A stretch of 33,500 bases of DNA from positions 1 through 33,500 of the forward strand of contig JALVEU010000140.1 of assembly GCA_027030565.1 (NCBI GenBank). The letters are read 5' to 3'. How positions within the stretch are numbered: position 1 is the stretch's first letter; each line of letters opens with the position of its first letter. The stretch is from Gammaproteobacteria bacterium. GTDB lineage: Bacteria; Pseudomonadota; Gammaproteobacteria; JAJDOJ01. The notes under the pieces were generated by a model, which saw nothing but the letters and a program-made list of their open reading frames with translations, was not told the DNA's origin and ran no database searches. The translations under genes were made by a program, and so were the position numbers. Below, piece by piece: positions 1 through 7,062 of this stretch.

Positions 1-62
1 TGCCCCCGTGGCCCGGCGTGGCGGCGGCTCCGCCCCCCGAATAGACGCGCGCGCAGGGACCG
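1..62 (+). other. Possible 3' tail of an upstream gene, then leader of the diguanylate cyclase gene
   Basis: A plus-strand frame opening at base 3 runs to a TAG at 42-44 and would encode a short Pro/Ala-rich tail. This could be the end of a gene lying outside the window, stopping 18 bases before the next ATG. Thirteen codons are too few to identify anything. Bases 55-59 carry an AGGGA ribosome-binding site for the gene starting at 63. Only the ribosome-binding site is firm. Confidence 0.25.
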
Positions 63-1910
63 ATGAGCCTCAGCCCCCCACGGATCAATGCCTTTCTGAC
101 CCTGCTCGCCGTAGTGTTCGCCGCCGTCGGCTGCTTTCTCCAATGGGAGCTGATTGAGAGTCAGAGCCGCGCCGACCGCAGGGCGGCCAAATTCCGACAG
201 GCCATGGAGAACTACGAGCGCGAGAACATCTACTACGATCCCCAGGCCACCATCACCTGGCTGCGCAACCGGCAAAATCCCGCCGGCTACTTCGTCCCCA
301 ACCCGGATCTCATCTTCGAGCCCTCCCAGCGCAATGCCAACACCCTGCGGGCCACGCGCTATGCCATCGCAACGCTCCGTGAACTGGACGCCCTGGACCA
401 AATCAACCGACGGGCCGTGGTGGAGTTTGTGCTGGCCAACTACGTGCCCAACGTGGCAGAGACCCAGAGCGGCCCCTACGCGGACATCTATCGCAACGGT
501 CGCTACGCAGGCTTTCGCACACTGGAAGGCAAGCCGGTGGGCGTCAGGCCGACGATGGACGCCCTGATCATCCTGGACGCTCTGAACGCGCTGGACGATC
601 CCCGCATCCGGCTCGAGGACATCCGCCGCTTCATACTCGTACACCAGAATCCGGATGGCGGGTTCTGGGACGAACACTACCCCGAAAGTGGGCAGTCCTC
701 CTGTCTGAAATGCACCTCTTTCGCATTGCGTGCCCTGGGGGTGATGCATCGCCACACCCACGCACCATTCCCGCCCGTGTTCAAGGAGCAGGTGGCGGGC
801 TTCGTCGCCCGCTGTAGGGACCCGGAAAGTGGGGGATACGGCTCGGCTCCGGGCAAGGCGGCCGAAGACCTCTACAACGTCTTTCGGGCCTTCATCACGC
901 TGTGGTGGCTCGGCGGCGGCTCGGATGCGGCAGGCCAGGCCTTTGTTCGTGCCCACATGGATGTCGGCGGCGCCCTCGACTACGCCAATCGCGAGCACTA
1001 CCTGCCGGCGGCGGGCGCATTCGCCCGCTATCGGAACCATGGCGATCCGCGCCACCCTTCCCTCAAGGCCACGCATCTCATGGTCTGGCTGGCCACGGCG
1101 CTGGGACGTGTGGACAGCCTGGACGTTCAGGCCATCGCCCGTTTCACGGCGAGCAAGGAAAGCCGTCCCGGGGAATATGGGGGCGACATCTATTCCACTT
1201 ATTCCGCCACGGGGATCTTCAAGAAGCTGGGCGTGCGAACGAGCCCGCTGCCCAAACCCGTCCGGCCGCCCCCGTATCGCCCCCCCTTTCCTGCATATCT
1301 GCCGCCGCTGTTCTTCGTCCTGGCCCTGGTCACCCTCACGCTGAGCTACTTATCGAAGCGGCAAGAGCTGGAAACCATCAATCAACTCCTCGCGCATCAG
1401 GCGGCCGTGGACGGGCTCACCGGTGCCCTGAACCGGCTGCGCTTCGAGGAGCTGCTCAGCGCGGAGATGCGACGTGCACAGCGGTATGGGTCGCCACTGT
1501 CGGTGATCCTCTTCGACGCCGACCGTTTCAAGCACATCAACGACCGCCACGGGCATCTCGCCGGGGACCGCGTACTCAGGGCGCTCGCGGAACAGGTCAC
1601 GAAGGCACTGCGGGCCCCGGACCAGCTCGCCCGGTGGGGCGGAGAGGAATTCATCGTACTGGCCCCGGGGACGGACCTGCAGGGCGCGCTGCGACTCGCC
1701 GAGAAGCTGCGCCAGCTCGTCGAACGGACCACCTTCGAGGAGGTGGGACACATCACATGCAGCTTCGGCGTGGCGCAGTACCGGCCCGGCGAGCCGAGTG
1801 AGCGCTTCCTGGAGCGGGCGGACCAGGCCTTGTATCAGGCCAAGCATGCAGGACGCAACCGGGTATGTGCGGAGCGCCGCTACGGAGATGTGGCACGGGT
1901 GTCGGCCTGA
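63..1910 (+). CDS. Membrane diguanylate cyclase with periplasmic prenyltransferase-like toroid sensor
   Basis: Residues 10-29 and about 412-431 are membrane helices enclosing a periplasmic region of about 380 residues; the C-terminal third is a cytoplasmic GGDEF domain. The GGDEF domain has GGEEF at 526-530 and an inhibitory RxxD site (RAPD, 517-520) five residues upstream, so it should make cyclic di-GMP from two GTP and be product-inhibited. The periplasmic part has four repeats of the alpha/alpha-toroid type found in protein prenyltransferase beta subunits and terpene cyclases: around 63-77 (QNPAGYF), 187-206 (QNPDGGF), 244-280 (PESGGYG...PGK...DLY) and 358-390. In farnesyltransferase the last such repeat carries a zinc-binding His in FYHT; here the matching place reads LYNV (Asn272), so catalysis is unlikely and ligand sensing more likely. 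The start is ATG with AGGGA 3 bases upstream. The cyclase call is firm; the sensor fold is inferred from motifs. Confidence 0.88.
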   Translation: MSLSPPRINAFLTLLAVVFAAVGCFLQWELIESQSRADRRAAKFRQAMENYERENIYYDPQATITWLRNRQNPAGYFVPNPDLIFEPSQRNANTLRATRYAIATLRELDALDQINRRAVVEFVLANYVPNVAETQSGPYADIYRNGRYAGFRTLEGKPVGVRPTMDALIILDALNALDDPRIRLEDIRRFILVHQNPDGGFWDEHYPESGQSSCLKCTSFALRALGVMHRHTHAPFPPVFKEQVAGFVARCRDPESGGYGSAPGKAAEDLYNVFRAFITLWWLGGGSDAAGQAFVRAHMDVGGALDYANREHYLPAAGAFARYRNHGDPRHPSLKATHLMVWLATALGRVDSLDVQAIARFTASKESRPGEYGGDIYSTYSATGIFKKLGVRTSPLPKPVRPPPYRPPFPAYLPPLFFVLALVTLTLSYLSKRQELETINQLLAHQAAVDGLTGALNRLRFEELLSAEMRRAQRYGSPLSVILFDADRFKHINDRHGHLAGDRVLRALAEQVTKALRAPDQLARWGGEEFIVLAPGTDLQGALRLAEKLRQLVERTTFEEVGHITCSFGVAQYRPGEPSERFLERADQALYQAKHAGRNRVCAERRYGDVARVSA

Positions 1911-1921
1911 CCGACGAAACC

Positions 1922-3100
1922 TCAGCTCGCTCGATCGAGCGGGGACCCGTCCGTCGTACCTGACACCTTCGGATCCAGTGTTTCACCGCCACGGGGGTGC
2001 GTCGGATCGGCCGAGCTCAGATGGCGCGAGAGGAACGCCCCCAGCTCCCGATAGACTGCGCGCGACTCCGGCGAATCGGGCACACCGATGTAGTCGCCGT
2101 GCGAGAGGCCTTCATACACATTGAGCTCGGCTGGCACACCAGCCTCTCGGAGTCGGCGGTGCACCCGAATGGTGTGACTCAGAAAGAGGTCGCGCGTCCC
2201 AGTGACCAGATAGGCGGGCGGCAGACCGGCGAAGTCCCCGTAGACCGGGGACAGCAGCGGATCTCTCAGATCATGGCCGCCGGCGTACAGCCGTGCTGCC
2301 GCGTGCAGTGGGCCGTCGTAGGTGACCAGCAGGCGATCGATCCCCTCGTTGATCCACAGGCTGTCGCCTGTCTTGGTGAGATCCGCCCAGGGCGTGCCCA
2401 GATACATGGCTCCCGGCAAAGGCAGGCCGAGCGACTTCAGCCGCTGCATCAGGGCCAAGGTCAAACCGCCCCCCGCAGAGGTGCCCCCCACCGCGAGTGT
2501 GCATGGATCCCGAGTCTCGAGCTGTGCCCGGTACACGGCCACCGCGTCTTCGAGCGCCGCCGGAAACGGGTGAGCGGGCGGCATGCGGTAGTCCACGGCG
2601 AGCACTGGGATGCCGATGCGAGCCGCGATCAGCACGGGCTCCATGAGTCCCGCCACCCCTGCATTCAGCACGTAGGCGCCACCATGGAAATAGAGCAGCA
2701 GGTGATTCTGATGTTCCCGCGCGATGGCGGGGGGCCAAACGCGGTGCACACGCGCGCCCGCAATGGTCGCAGGCTGGAGCGAAACGGAGGCGCGCCGGGC
2801 CGCCTCCCGCACCGCTCTGGCGGCCGCCCGATCATTGCGCTCGGCCTCCCGCGCCCAGTCCGCCGGCACCGCCTTGCGAGCCGCCTCGACATTGGGTACC
2901 GGCCCGCTGCGTAGCACCTCGCGCAGCTCGGGGCTGGCCGCGGCGGGCAGCGGCAGCTGCCTGCCCGGTACCCACCAGCCTTCCCGGACCTCTTGGACCA
3001 GGGCGATGGATGCGAGGCCCAGCAAGGCCACAGCCCCCAAGCCGAGCCGATATCCCCCTTTCATGTGGGTCTGTTGTTTGCTGGCCCGTCGTTTGCGCAT
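1922..3100 (-). CDS. Alpha/beta-hydrolase of the hormone-sensitive-lipase (bacterial esterase) type, membrane-anchored
   Basis: This 392-residue protein has a basic N-terminus (RKRR) and one hydrophobic helix at about 18-36, so it is probably a signal anchor with a periplasmic catalytic domain. It carries the oxyanion-hole motif HGGA (139-142), a nucleophile elbow GTSAG (206-210, Ser208), and a plausible acid Asp304 (GTRD) and base His334 (GLSHGD). This is the HSL/arylesterase pattern, with Thr in place of the usual Asp in GDSAG. The substrate is probably a short acyl ester but cannot be read from sequence. It converges on the cyclase gene with 11 bases between stops. The start has no strong ribosome-binding site; Met at 3064 is an alternative that would keep the helix. 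It lies 128 bases downstream of the rubrerythrin-like gene on the same strand, and I see no clear terminator between them. Confidence 0.8.
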   Translation of the reverse strand: MRKRRASKQQTHMKGGYRLGLGAVALLGLASIALVQEVREGWWVPGRQLPLPAAASPELREVLRSGPVPNVEAARKAVPADWAREAERNDRAAARAVREAARRASVSLQPATIAGARVHRVWPPAIAREHQNHLLLYFHGGAYVLNAGVAGLMEPVLIAARIGIPVLAVDYRMPPAHPFPAALEDAVAVYRAQLETRDPCTLAVGGTSAGGGLTLALMQRLKSLGLPLPGAMYLGTPWADLTKTGDSLWINEGIDRLLVTYDGPLHAAARLYAGGHDLRDPLLSPVYGDFAGLPPAYLVTGTRDLFLSHTIRVHRRLREAGVPAELNVYEGLSHGDYIGVPDSPESRAVYRELGAFLSRHLSSADPTHPRGGETLDPKVSGTTDGSPLDRAS

Positions 3101-3228
3101 CGCCGGCGCGTCATCACCCCCTCCGGGATCTGCGCCTCCCTACACGCCTGCTTCACACGCCGCACCCATGGCGCCGGTCCAGGGAGACCAGCCCGAGCAC
3201 CCGCACCGCGCGACCGGAGTCAGGCCAC

Positions 3229-3741
3229 TCACACGCCGCCGCTGTGGACGACCTCGTAGTAGAGCTTCTCGAGCTCGCGCTTGTGCTCAGCCTCCTCCTT
3301 GGCCAAAAAGACGAACAGGTCGCGGATGGGACCCTCCGGGGCCGACTCGGCCAGGGACTGGTACTGCTCCATGGCCGTTTTCTCGCGGCCCATGGCGTAC
3401 TGCAGGATGGACTGATCGTCGGGATGCTCGCCCAGATCCGGGATGTGGATGTGGTCGGAGAAGCGGGTGTTGCTGGGCGGCGTCTTGACCTTCTCCTTGA
3501 GCTGGTCCTCAAGGCCCGGGGTCTTGGCCAGGTTCATGAACAGGTCGTAGTGGCGCTGTTCCTCCTGGGCCAGCTCGTCCACCAGCCAGCGGATGTTCTT
3601 GCTCACCTTGGGCGCCAGGTCCCGGTAGAAGTCCCGCGCGGTGCGCTCGAACTCCGAGGCGGTCTCCAGGATCTCGGCCAACGTCGTCTTGGACTGGATG
3701 CGCGCGTAGGCGCTGGGCTGTCCCTCGGTCGGCTCGCTCAT
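3229..3741 (-). CDS. Rubrerythrin-like ferritin-family diiron protein
   Basis: This 170-residue helical protein carries the two ExxH metal motifs of the rubrerythrin/ferritin-like family: E61-x-x-H64 (EEQRH) and E150-x-x-H153 (EEAEH). Helix-1 and helix-3 carboxylates lie near E30/E32 and E120/E125. There is no C-terminal rubredoxin CxxC domain. Family members reduce peroxide or handle iron or oxygen using a diiron site and an external electron donor. Its ATG overlaps the stop of the upstream flavoprotein gene by four bases (ATGA, 3741-3738), which implies translational coupling and a role tied to that redox complex. Possible roles are protecting oxygen-sensitive Fe-S clusters or taking electrons from the flavoprotein; both are inference. 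Confidence 0.8.
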   Translation of the reverse strand: MSEPTEGQPSAYARIQSKTTLAEILETASEFERTARDFYRDLAPKVSKNIRWLVDELAQEEQRHYDLFMNLAKTPGLEDQLKEKVKTPPSNTRFSDHIHIPDLGEHPDDQSILQYAMGREKTAMEQYQSLAESAPEGPIRDLFVFLAKEEAEHKRELEKLYYEVVHSGGV

Positions 3742-5591
3742 GCCGTCTTCTCCAGTTGCGTGAGACAAGCGTCGATGCTCGCCGCCACCCGGTGGCCGTC
3801 GGCCACGGCATGGACCACATCGGGGCCGTGCACATCGTCACCGGCGGCCCACAACCAGGGCACCGCAGTGCGCCCCTCCTCGTCCACCTGCAGGCGCCCC
3901 CGCACCCATTCGAGCTGTTCGATCAGATCCTCGCCGAGCAGGCTCATGTCGGCCATCTGACCGATGGCCTCGACCACCCACTCGCCCTCGTGGAAGCGCT
4001 CGTCCTCGGGGTCCAGCTCGGGGGCGAACCGGCCCTTCTCGTCGAAGATGGACTTCACCCGCCAGGTGACCAGCCCCTTGATGCGGCCGTCCTCGATCAC
4101 CACCTCGCGGGGTCCTCGCGAATCCAGGATCTCGATGCCCTCCTCGCGCGCCTCCTTGACCTCCACCGGGTCGGCCAGGAAGTGATCGAAGTCCTCCAGC
4201 GCCACCACGGTGATGCGCACCTCGCCGTACTTCTGCATCTGGAAACGGGCCATGGTGCGGGCGATGTCCATGGCCACGTTGCCGCCGCCGATGACCACGG
4301 CGGTCTGCGGCACGTCCAGCGCGCGGCCCTCGCCCGCCTCGCGCAGCAGGTCCACCGCGCGCTTGACGTCCTCATGCTCCGAGCCCGGGATGCGCGTGGA
4401 ACGGCCCATCTGCAGGCCGATGGCCAACACCACGGCGTCGAACTCCTCACGCAGCGCCTCCATGGTCACATCCCGACCCACGCGGGTGTTGTAGCGGATC
4501 TCCACGCCCAGGGACTCGATGACCTCGACCTCCCGGTCCAGGATCTCCTCCGGCAGGCGGTAGTAGGGGATGCCGTAGCGGGTCATGCCGCCGGCCTTGG
4601 GCTGCGCCTCGAAGACCACCACCCGATGGCCCTTCTTGACCAGATCGTAGGCGGCGGTGAGCCCGGCCGGCCCCGCGCCGACGATGGCCACGGATCGGCC
4701 GGTGACGTAGTCGGCCTTGCCCTCGGCGGCGATCGCCTTGATGCGTTCGTGGGGAACCCGATCCGTGGCATAGCGCTTGAGCCAGCGGATCGCCACGGGC
4801 TCTCCGCGACGCCCGATGGAGCAGGCGGCCTCGCAGCGGTGGGTGCAGACCCGGCCGCAGACCTGGGAGAACGGATTGGTGCGGTACATCCAGCGCACCG
4901 CCTCCTCCGGCTCCCCGCGCCAGATGGCCCGGATGTACTCGGGGGCGTGCATGTGCGTGGGACAGGCGTCGTGGCACATGCCGCACTGCACGCAGCGCGA
5001 GGCCTCGATGATCGCCTGCTGATCGTCGTAGCCCAGCACCATCTCCTGGAAGTTGTCCACCCGTTCCTCGGGCGGCAGCTCCGGCATGGGCTGGCGCTCC
5101 AGGTCCAGGAGGTCGTTGGTGGGCGTCTTGGTCCAGCCCAGCGGATAGGGTGTGCCGTGGATGCCGTGCTCGTCCGGCAGCACGAAGTAGCTGTCGATCT
5201 CCTCTTGCGTGCAGGTGTGCACGTACTCGCGCGACAGCTTGATGGCGCTGGTGGGGCAGATGTCCACGCACAAGGCGCACCAGCAGCAGCGTCCGTAGTC
5301 GATGGCCGGGCGCAATGGCCGGATCCCCTTGACCGGGTCCTCCGGGGCCCCCGGCACGTGGACCATGGTGATGGCCGCGTTGTCGCAGACCTTCTGGCAG
5401 CTCCCGCAGCCGATGCAGGCGTTCCAGTCGTTGAGGTGAAAGCCCCGGTAGATCTCCGCGGCCGGCCGTGGTTCCAACGGCTCGGTCACCGGCGGCCGGA
5501 ACAGGAACTGCAGGTTCTTGAGCGGCGCCAGCAGCGAGCCGCGGTCCTCGTAACGGACCTCCGAGCGCCGTGCCTTGGGCTTACCGGTCAT
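3738..5591 (-). CDS. NuoI/MbxN-type ferredoxin fused to GltD/NfnB-type FAD-NAD(P)H oxidoreductase
   Basis: This 617-residue protein reads as two fused modules. Residues 1-120 resemble NuoI/MbhN, ending in two [4Fe-4S] motifs: C59-C62-C65-C69 and C102-C105-C108-C112. Residues 180-610 are a glutamate-synthase small-subunit type flavoprotein: Fe-S motifs C200-C203-C206-C210 and C245-C249-C253-C257, an FAD dinucleotide motif GAGPAG (305-310), a second nucleotide motif GGGNVA (435-440), and a C-terminal FAD motif around AAGDD (582-586). In NADPH-dependent GltD the strand after the second motif is followed by arginines that bind the 2'-phosphate. Here it reads VALEDFDHF, which suggests NADH preference (inference). 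It would carry electrons between NAD(P)H and the NuoB-like subunit. Its position next to the NuoD-like gene fits the N subunit of MBX. The upstream gap of 117 bases holds repeat DNA. Confidence 0.88.
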   Translation of the reverse strand: MTGKPKARRSEVRYEDRGSLLAPLKNLQFLFRPPVTEPLEPRPAAEIYRGFHLNDWNACIGCGSCQKVCDNAAITMVHVPGAPEDPVKGIRPLRPAIDYGRCCWCALCVDICPTSAIKLSREYVHTCTQEEIDSYFVLPDEHGIHGTPYPLGWTKTPTNDLLDLERQPMPELPPEERVDNFQEMVLGYDDQQAIIEASRCVQCGMCHDACPTHMHAPEYIRAIWRGEPEEAVRWMYRTNPFSQVCGRVCTHRCEAACSIGRRGEPVAIRWLKRYATDRVPHERIKAIAAEGKADYVTGRSVAIVGAGPAGLTAAYDLVKKGHRVVVFEAQPKAGGMTRYGIPYYRLPEEILDREVEVIESLGVEIRYNTRVGRDVTMEALREEFDAVVLAIGLQMGRSTRIPGSEHEDVKRAVDLLREAGEGRALDVPQTAVVIGGGNVAMDIARTMARFQMQKYGEVRITVVALEDFDHFLADPVEVKEAREEGIEILDSRGPREVVIEDGRIKGLVTWRVKSIFDEKGRFAPELDPEDERFHEGEWVVEAIGQMADMSLLGEDLIEQLEWVRGRLQVDEEGRTAVPWLWAAGDDVHGPDVVHAVADGHRVAASIDACLTQLEKTA

Positions 5592-5610
5592 GGCCGTCCC
5601 CTGGAATACG

Positions 5611-5696
5611 CACCGCGAAGGCGCGAAGCATATGTGTTTGGAGAAACGAGTACACCAATTCCATTTTCTCTTCGCGTCCTTCGCGCCTTGGCGGTG
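5611..5696. repeat. Inverted pair of an 18-bp dispersed repeat in the gap downstream of the NuoD-like gene
   Basis: CACCGCGAAGGCGCGAAG at 5611-5628 faces an inverted copy at 5679-5696 (one base different, with an extra CTTCGCGTC before it at 5670-5678). The two arms could pair around a roughly 50-base AT-richer loop. The same 18-mer occurs as another inverted pair at 6873-6890 and 7037-7054, on the other side of the NuoD-like gene. Together they occupy the two long breaks in an operon otherwise joined mostly by overlapping codons. The arms may form an mRNA hairpin affecting stability or relative expression; this is not shown by sequence. Confidence 0.7.
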
Positions 5697-5708
5697 AAAA
5701 ATATGACA

Positions 5709-6851
5709 TCACCGGTCCACCTCCGGCGGGCAGGCATCCAGCGTGAACATGATCTGGGCCACGTCCTCGATGCGGGCGCCACGGGCCAGGTGCTCCAGGA
5801 CCTGCACCGCGTGCATCATGGAGGCGCCGCGCACGTGGACCCGGTAGGGCTTCTCGCCCCCGTCGGAGACCACGTACCAGGCGAGCTCCCCCTTGGAGGA
5901 CTCCACCCGCGTGTAGGCCTCGCCGGCCGGGACCTTCCAGGCCAGGGGGTTGGGGATCGGCGCGCGCACCGGACCCGGGATCTCCGGGAGCCGCTCGATC
6001 ACCTGGCGCACGATGCGGATGCTCTGGACCAGCTCGGCACGGCGCACCAGGGTGCGGGCGTAGGCGTCGCCCGCCGACTCGGTGGGGATGTCGAACTCGA
6101 GCTGGTCGTAGACCAGATACGGGTCGTCGCGGCGCACGTCGAAGGCCAGGCCCGTGGCGCGCAGATTGGGTCCCGTCACACCCAGCTCCAAGGCGGTCTC
6201 CTGATCCAGCACCCCGACCCCCTTGGCGCGGTCCACCAGCACCTGATTGCGGAAGAACAGGTTGTCGTAGTCGGGCAGGCGCGATTCCAGATAGTCCATG
6301 GTCGCCGCCACCCGACCCAGGAAGCCGGGCGGGACGTCGCGCCGTACGCCCCCGGGGATGTTGAAGATGTGATAGACACGGCCCCCACTGAGCTCCTCGA
6401 ACAGGTCGAGAATGCGATCCCGGTCGGCCACACCCCAGAACATATTGGTGTACATGCCGGTGGTGGAGGCATGGCCGCCGAAGGTGAACAGATGCGCGGC
6501 GATGCGGGAGAGCTCGAGCTGGAGCACACGCAGCCACTGGGCCCGCTCGGGCACCTCCAGCCCGCAGAGCTCCTCCACCGCCAGGGAATAGGACACCTCC
6601 ATGGGCACCGGGTCCGGCACGCAGATCCGGGGCACCAGGGCGATGTTCTGAATCCACAGCCGCCCCTCCATGAGCTTCTCGAAACCGCGGTGCAGATAGC
6701 CGGCGTCGGCCTTGCCCTCGATCACCCGGTCGCCGTGCAGGCGCAGCTTGAAGGCGTAGTTGCCCTCGATGCCGGGGTGGTTGGGCCCGATGAAGAGCTC
6801 GTACTCGTGGCTCGGCGGATGACTCCGGGCCTGGTAGTTCTCAGGACGCAT
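5709..6851 (-). CDS. NuoD/hydrogenase-large-subunit-like protein (MbxL type) with incomplete Ni site
   Basis: This 380-residue protein is of the complex I 49-kDa / group 4 hydrogenase large-subunit family. It opens with GPNHPG (22-27) and continues with KADAGYLHRGFEKL (47-60), as in the family. NiFe hydrogenases bind the metal centre through two CxxC pairs. Here the first site reads R-I-C77-V-P-D80 and the second D-A-C374-P-P-E377, so one cysteine of each pair is kept and the partner is acidic. True complex I NuoD has no such cysteines and also lacks this C-terminal DxC..E..R ending. The pattern is therefore intermediate and argues against a hydrogenase. Together with the NuoB-like subunit it should form the catalytic head. 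Repeat-filled gaps of 117 and 211 bases lie downstream and upstream. No alternative start is needed. Confidence 0.88.
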   Translation of the reverse strand: MRPENYQARSHPPSHEYELFIGPNHPGIEGNYAFKLRLHGDRVIEGKADAGYLHRGFEKLMEGRLWIQNIALVPRICVPDPVPMEVSYSLAVEELCGLEVPERAQWLRVLQLELSRIAAHLFTFGGHASTTGMYTNMFWGVADRDRILDLFEELSGGRVYHIFNIPGGVRRDVPPGFLGRVAATMDYLESRLPDYDNLFFRNQVLVDRAKGVGVLDQETALELGVTGPNLRATGLAFDVRRDDPYLVYDQLEFDIPTESAGDAYARTLVRRAELVQSIRIVRQVIERLPEIPGPVRAPIPNPLAWKVPAGEAYTRVESSKGELAWYVVSDGGEKPYRVHVRGASMMHAVQVLEHLARGARIEDVAQIMFTLDACPPEVDR

Positions 6852-6872
6852 GGGGACTCACCATCGGTCACT

Positions 6873-7054
6873 CACCGCGAAGACGCGAAGTAGCTGTAGG
6901 CCGGATAAGCGAAGCGCATCCGGCACGCCGAGGTTCCAATCGCCCGATGCGCTGCGCTTATCGGGCCTACGGCTTGCCCTGCCCGATGTGCCACCACGAT
7001 CGGGTCCGCGAGGAAGCGCCGTTCGTTCTCGGTGCCCTTCGCGCCTTCGCGGTG
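6873..7054. repeat. Outer inverted 18-bp repeats enclosing a REP/BIME-like element in the NuoC-NuoD gap
   Basis: CACCGCGAAGACGCGAAG at 6873-6890 and an inverted copy at 7037-7054 differ at one base. They enclose the palindromic element at 6898-6972. The arrangement looks like one repeat nested inside another. It fills nearly the whole 211-base gap between the NuoC-like and NuoD-like genes, and no open frame of interest lies in it. Confidence 0.7.
6898..6972 (+). repeat. REP/BIME-like palindromic element
   Basis: Two imperfect palindromes lie in inverted orientation at about 6896-6924 and 6942-6970. Their cores read GATAAGCGAAGCGCATC and, inverted, GATGCGCTGCGCTTATC, each closed by GGCC-rich arms. 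The two halves are about 26/29 identical once one is reversed. The shape and core closely resemble enterobacterial REP sequences (GGATAAGGCG...CATCCGGC type) paired as a BIME. Such elements are usually moved by RAYT (TnpA-REP) transposases; none is in this window. A diverged second copy lies at 11130-11204, inside a coding region. Confidence 0.75.
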
Positions 7055-7062
7055 CACGCCCA

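Noticed and set aside
1928-1941. Perfect palindrome CGCTCGATCGAGCG at the end of the hydrolase gene.
   Set aside because: It is short, inside the coding frame, and lacks a T-run. It could be chance in GC-rich DNA, or a weak part of the convergent gene ends.
3756-6893. Very long plus-strand open frame (1045 codons) opposite the flavoprotein and NuoD-like genes; a similar one at 28079-31246 opposite the protease.
   Set aside because: High GC keeps antisense frames open. The translations are His/Arg/Leu-rich without domains, while the minus strand encodes clear families with conserved motifs.
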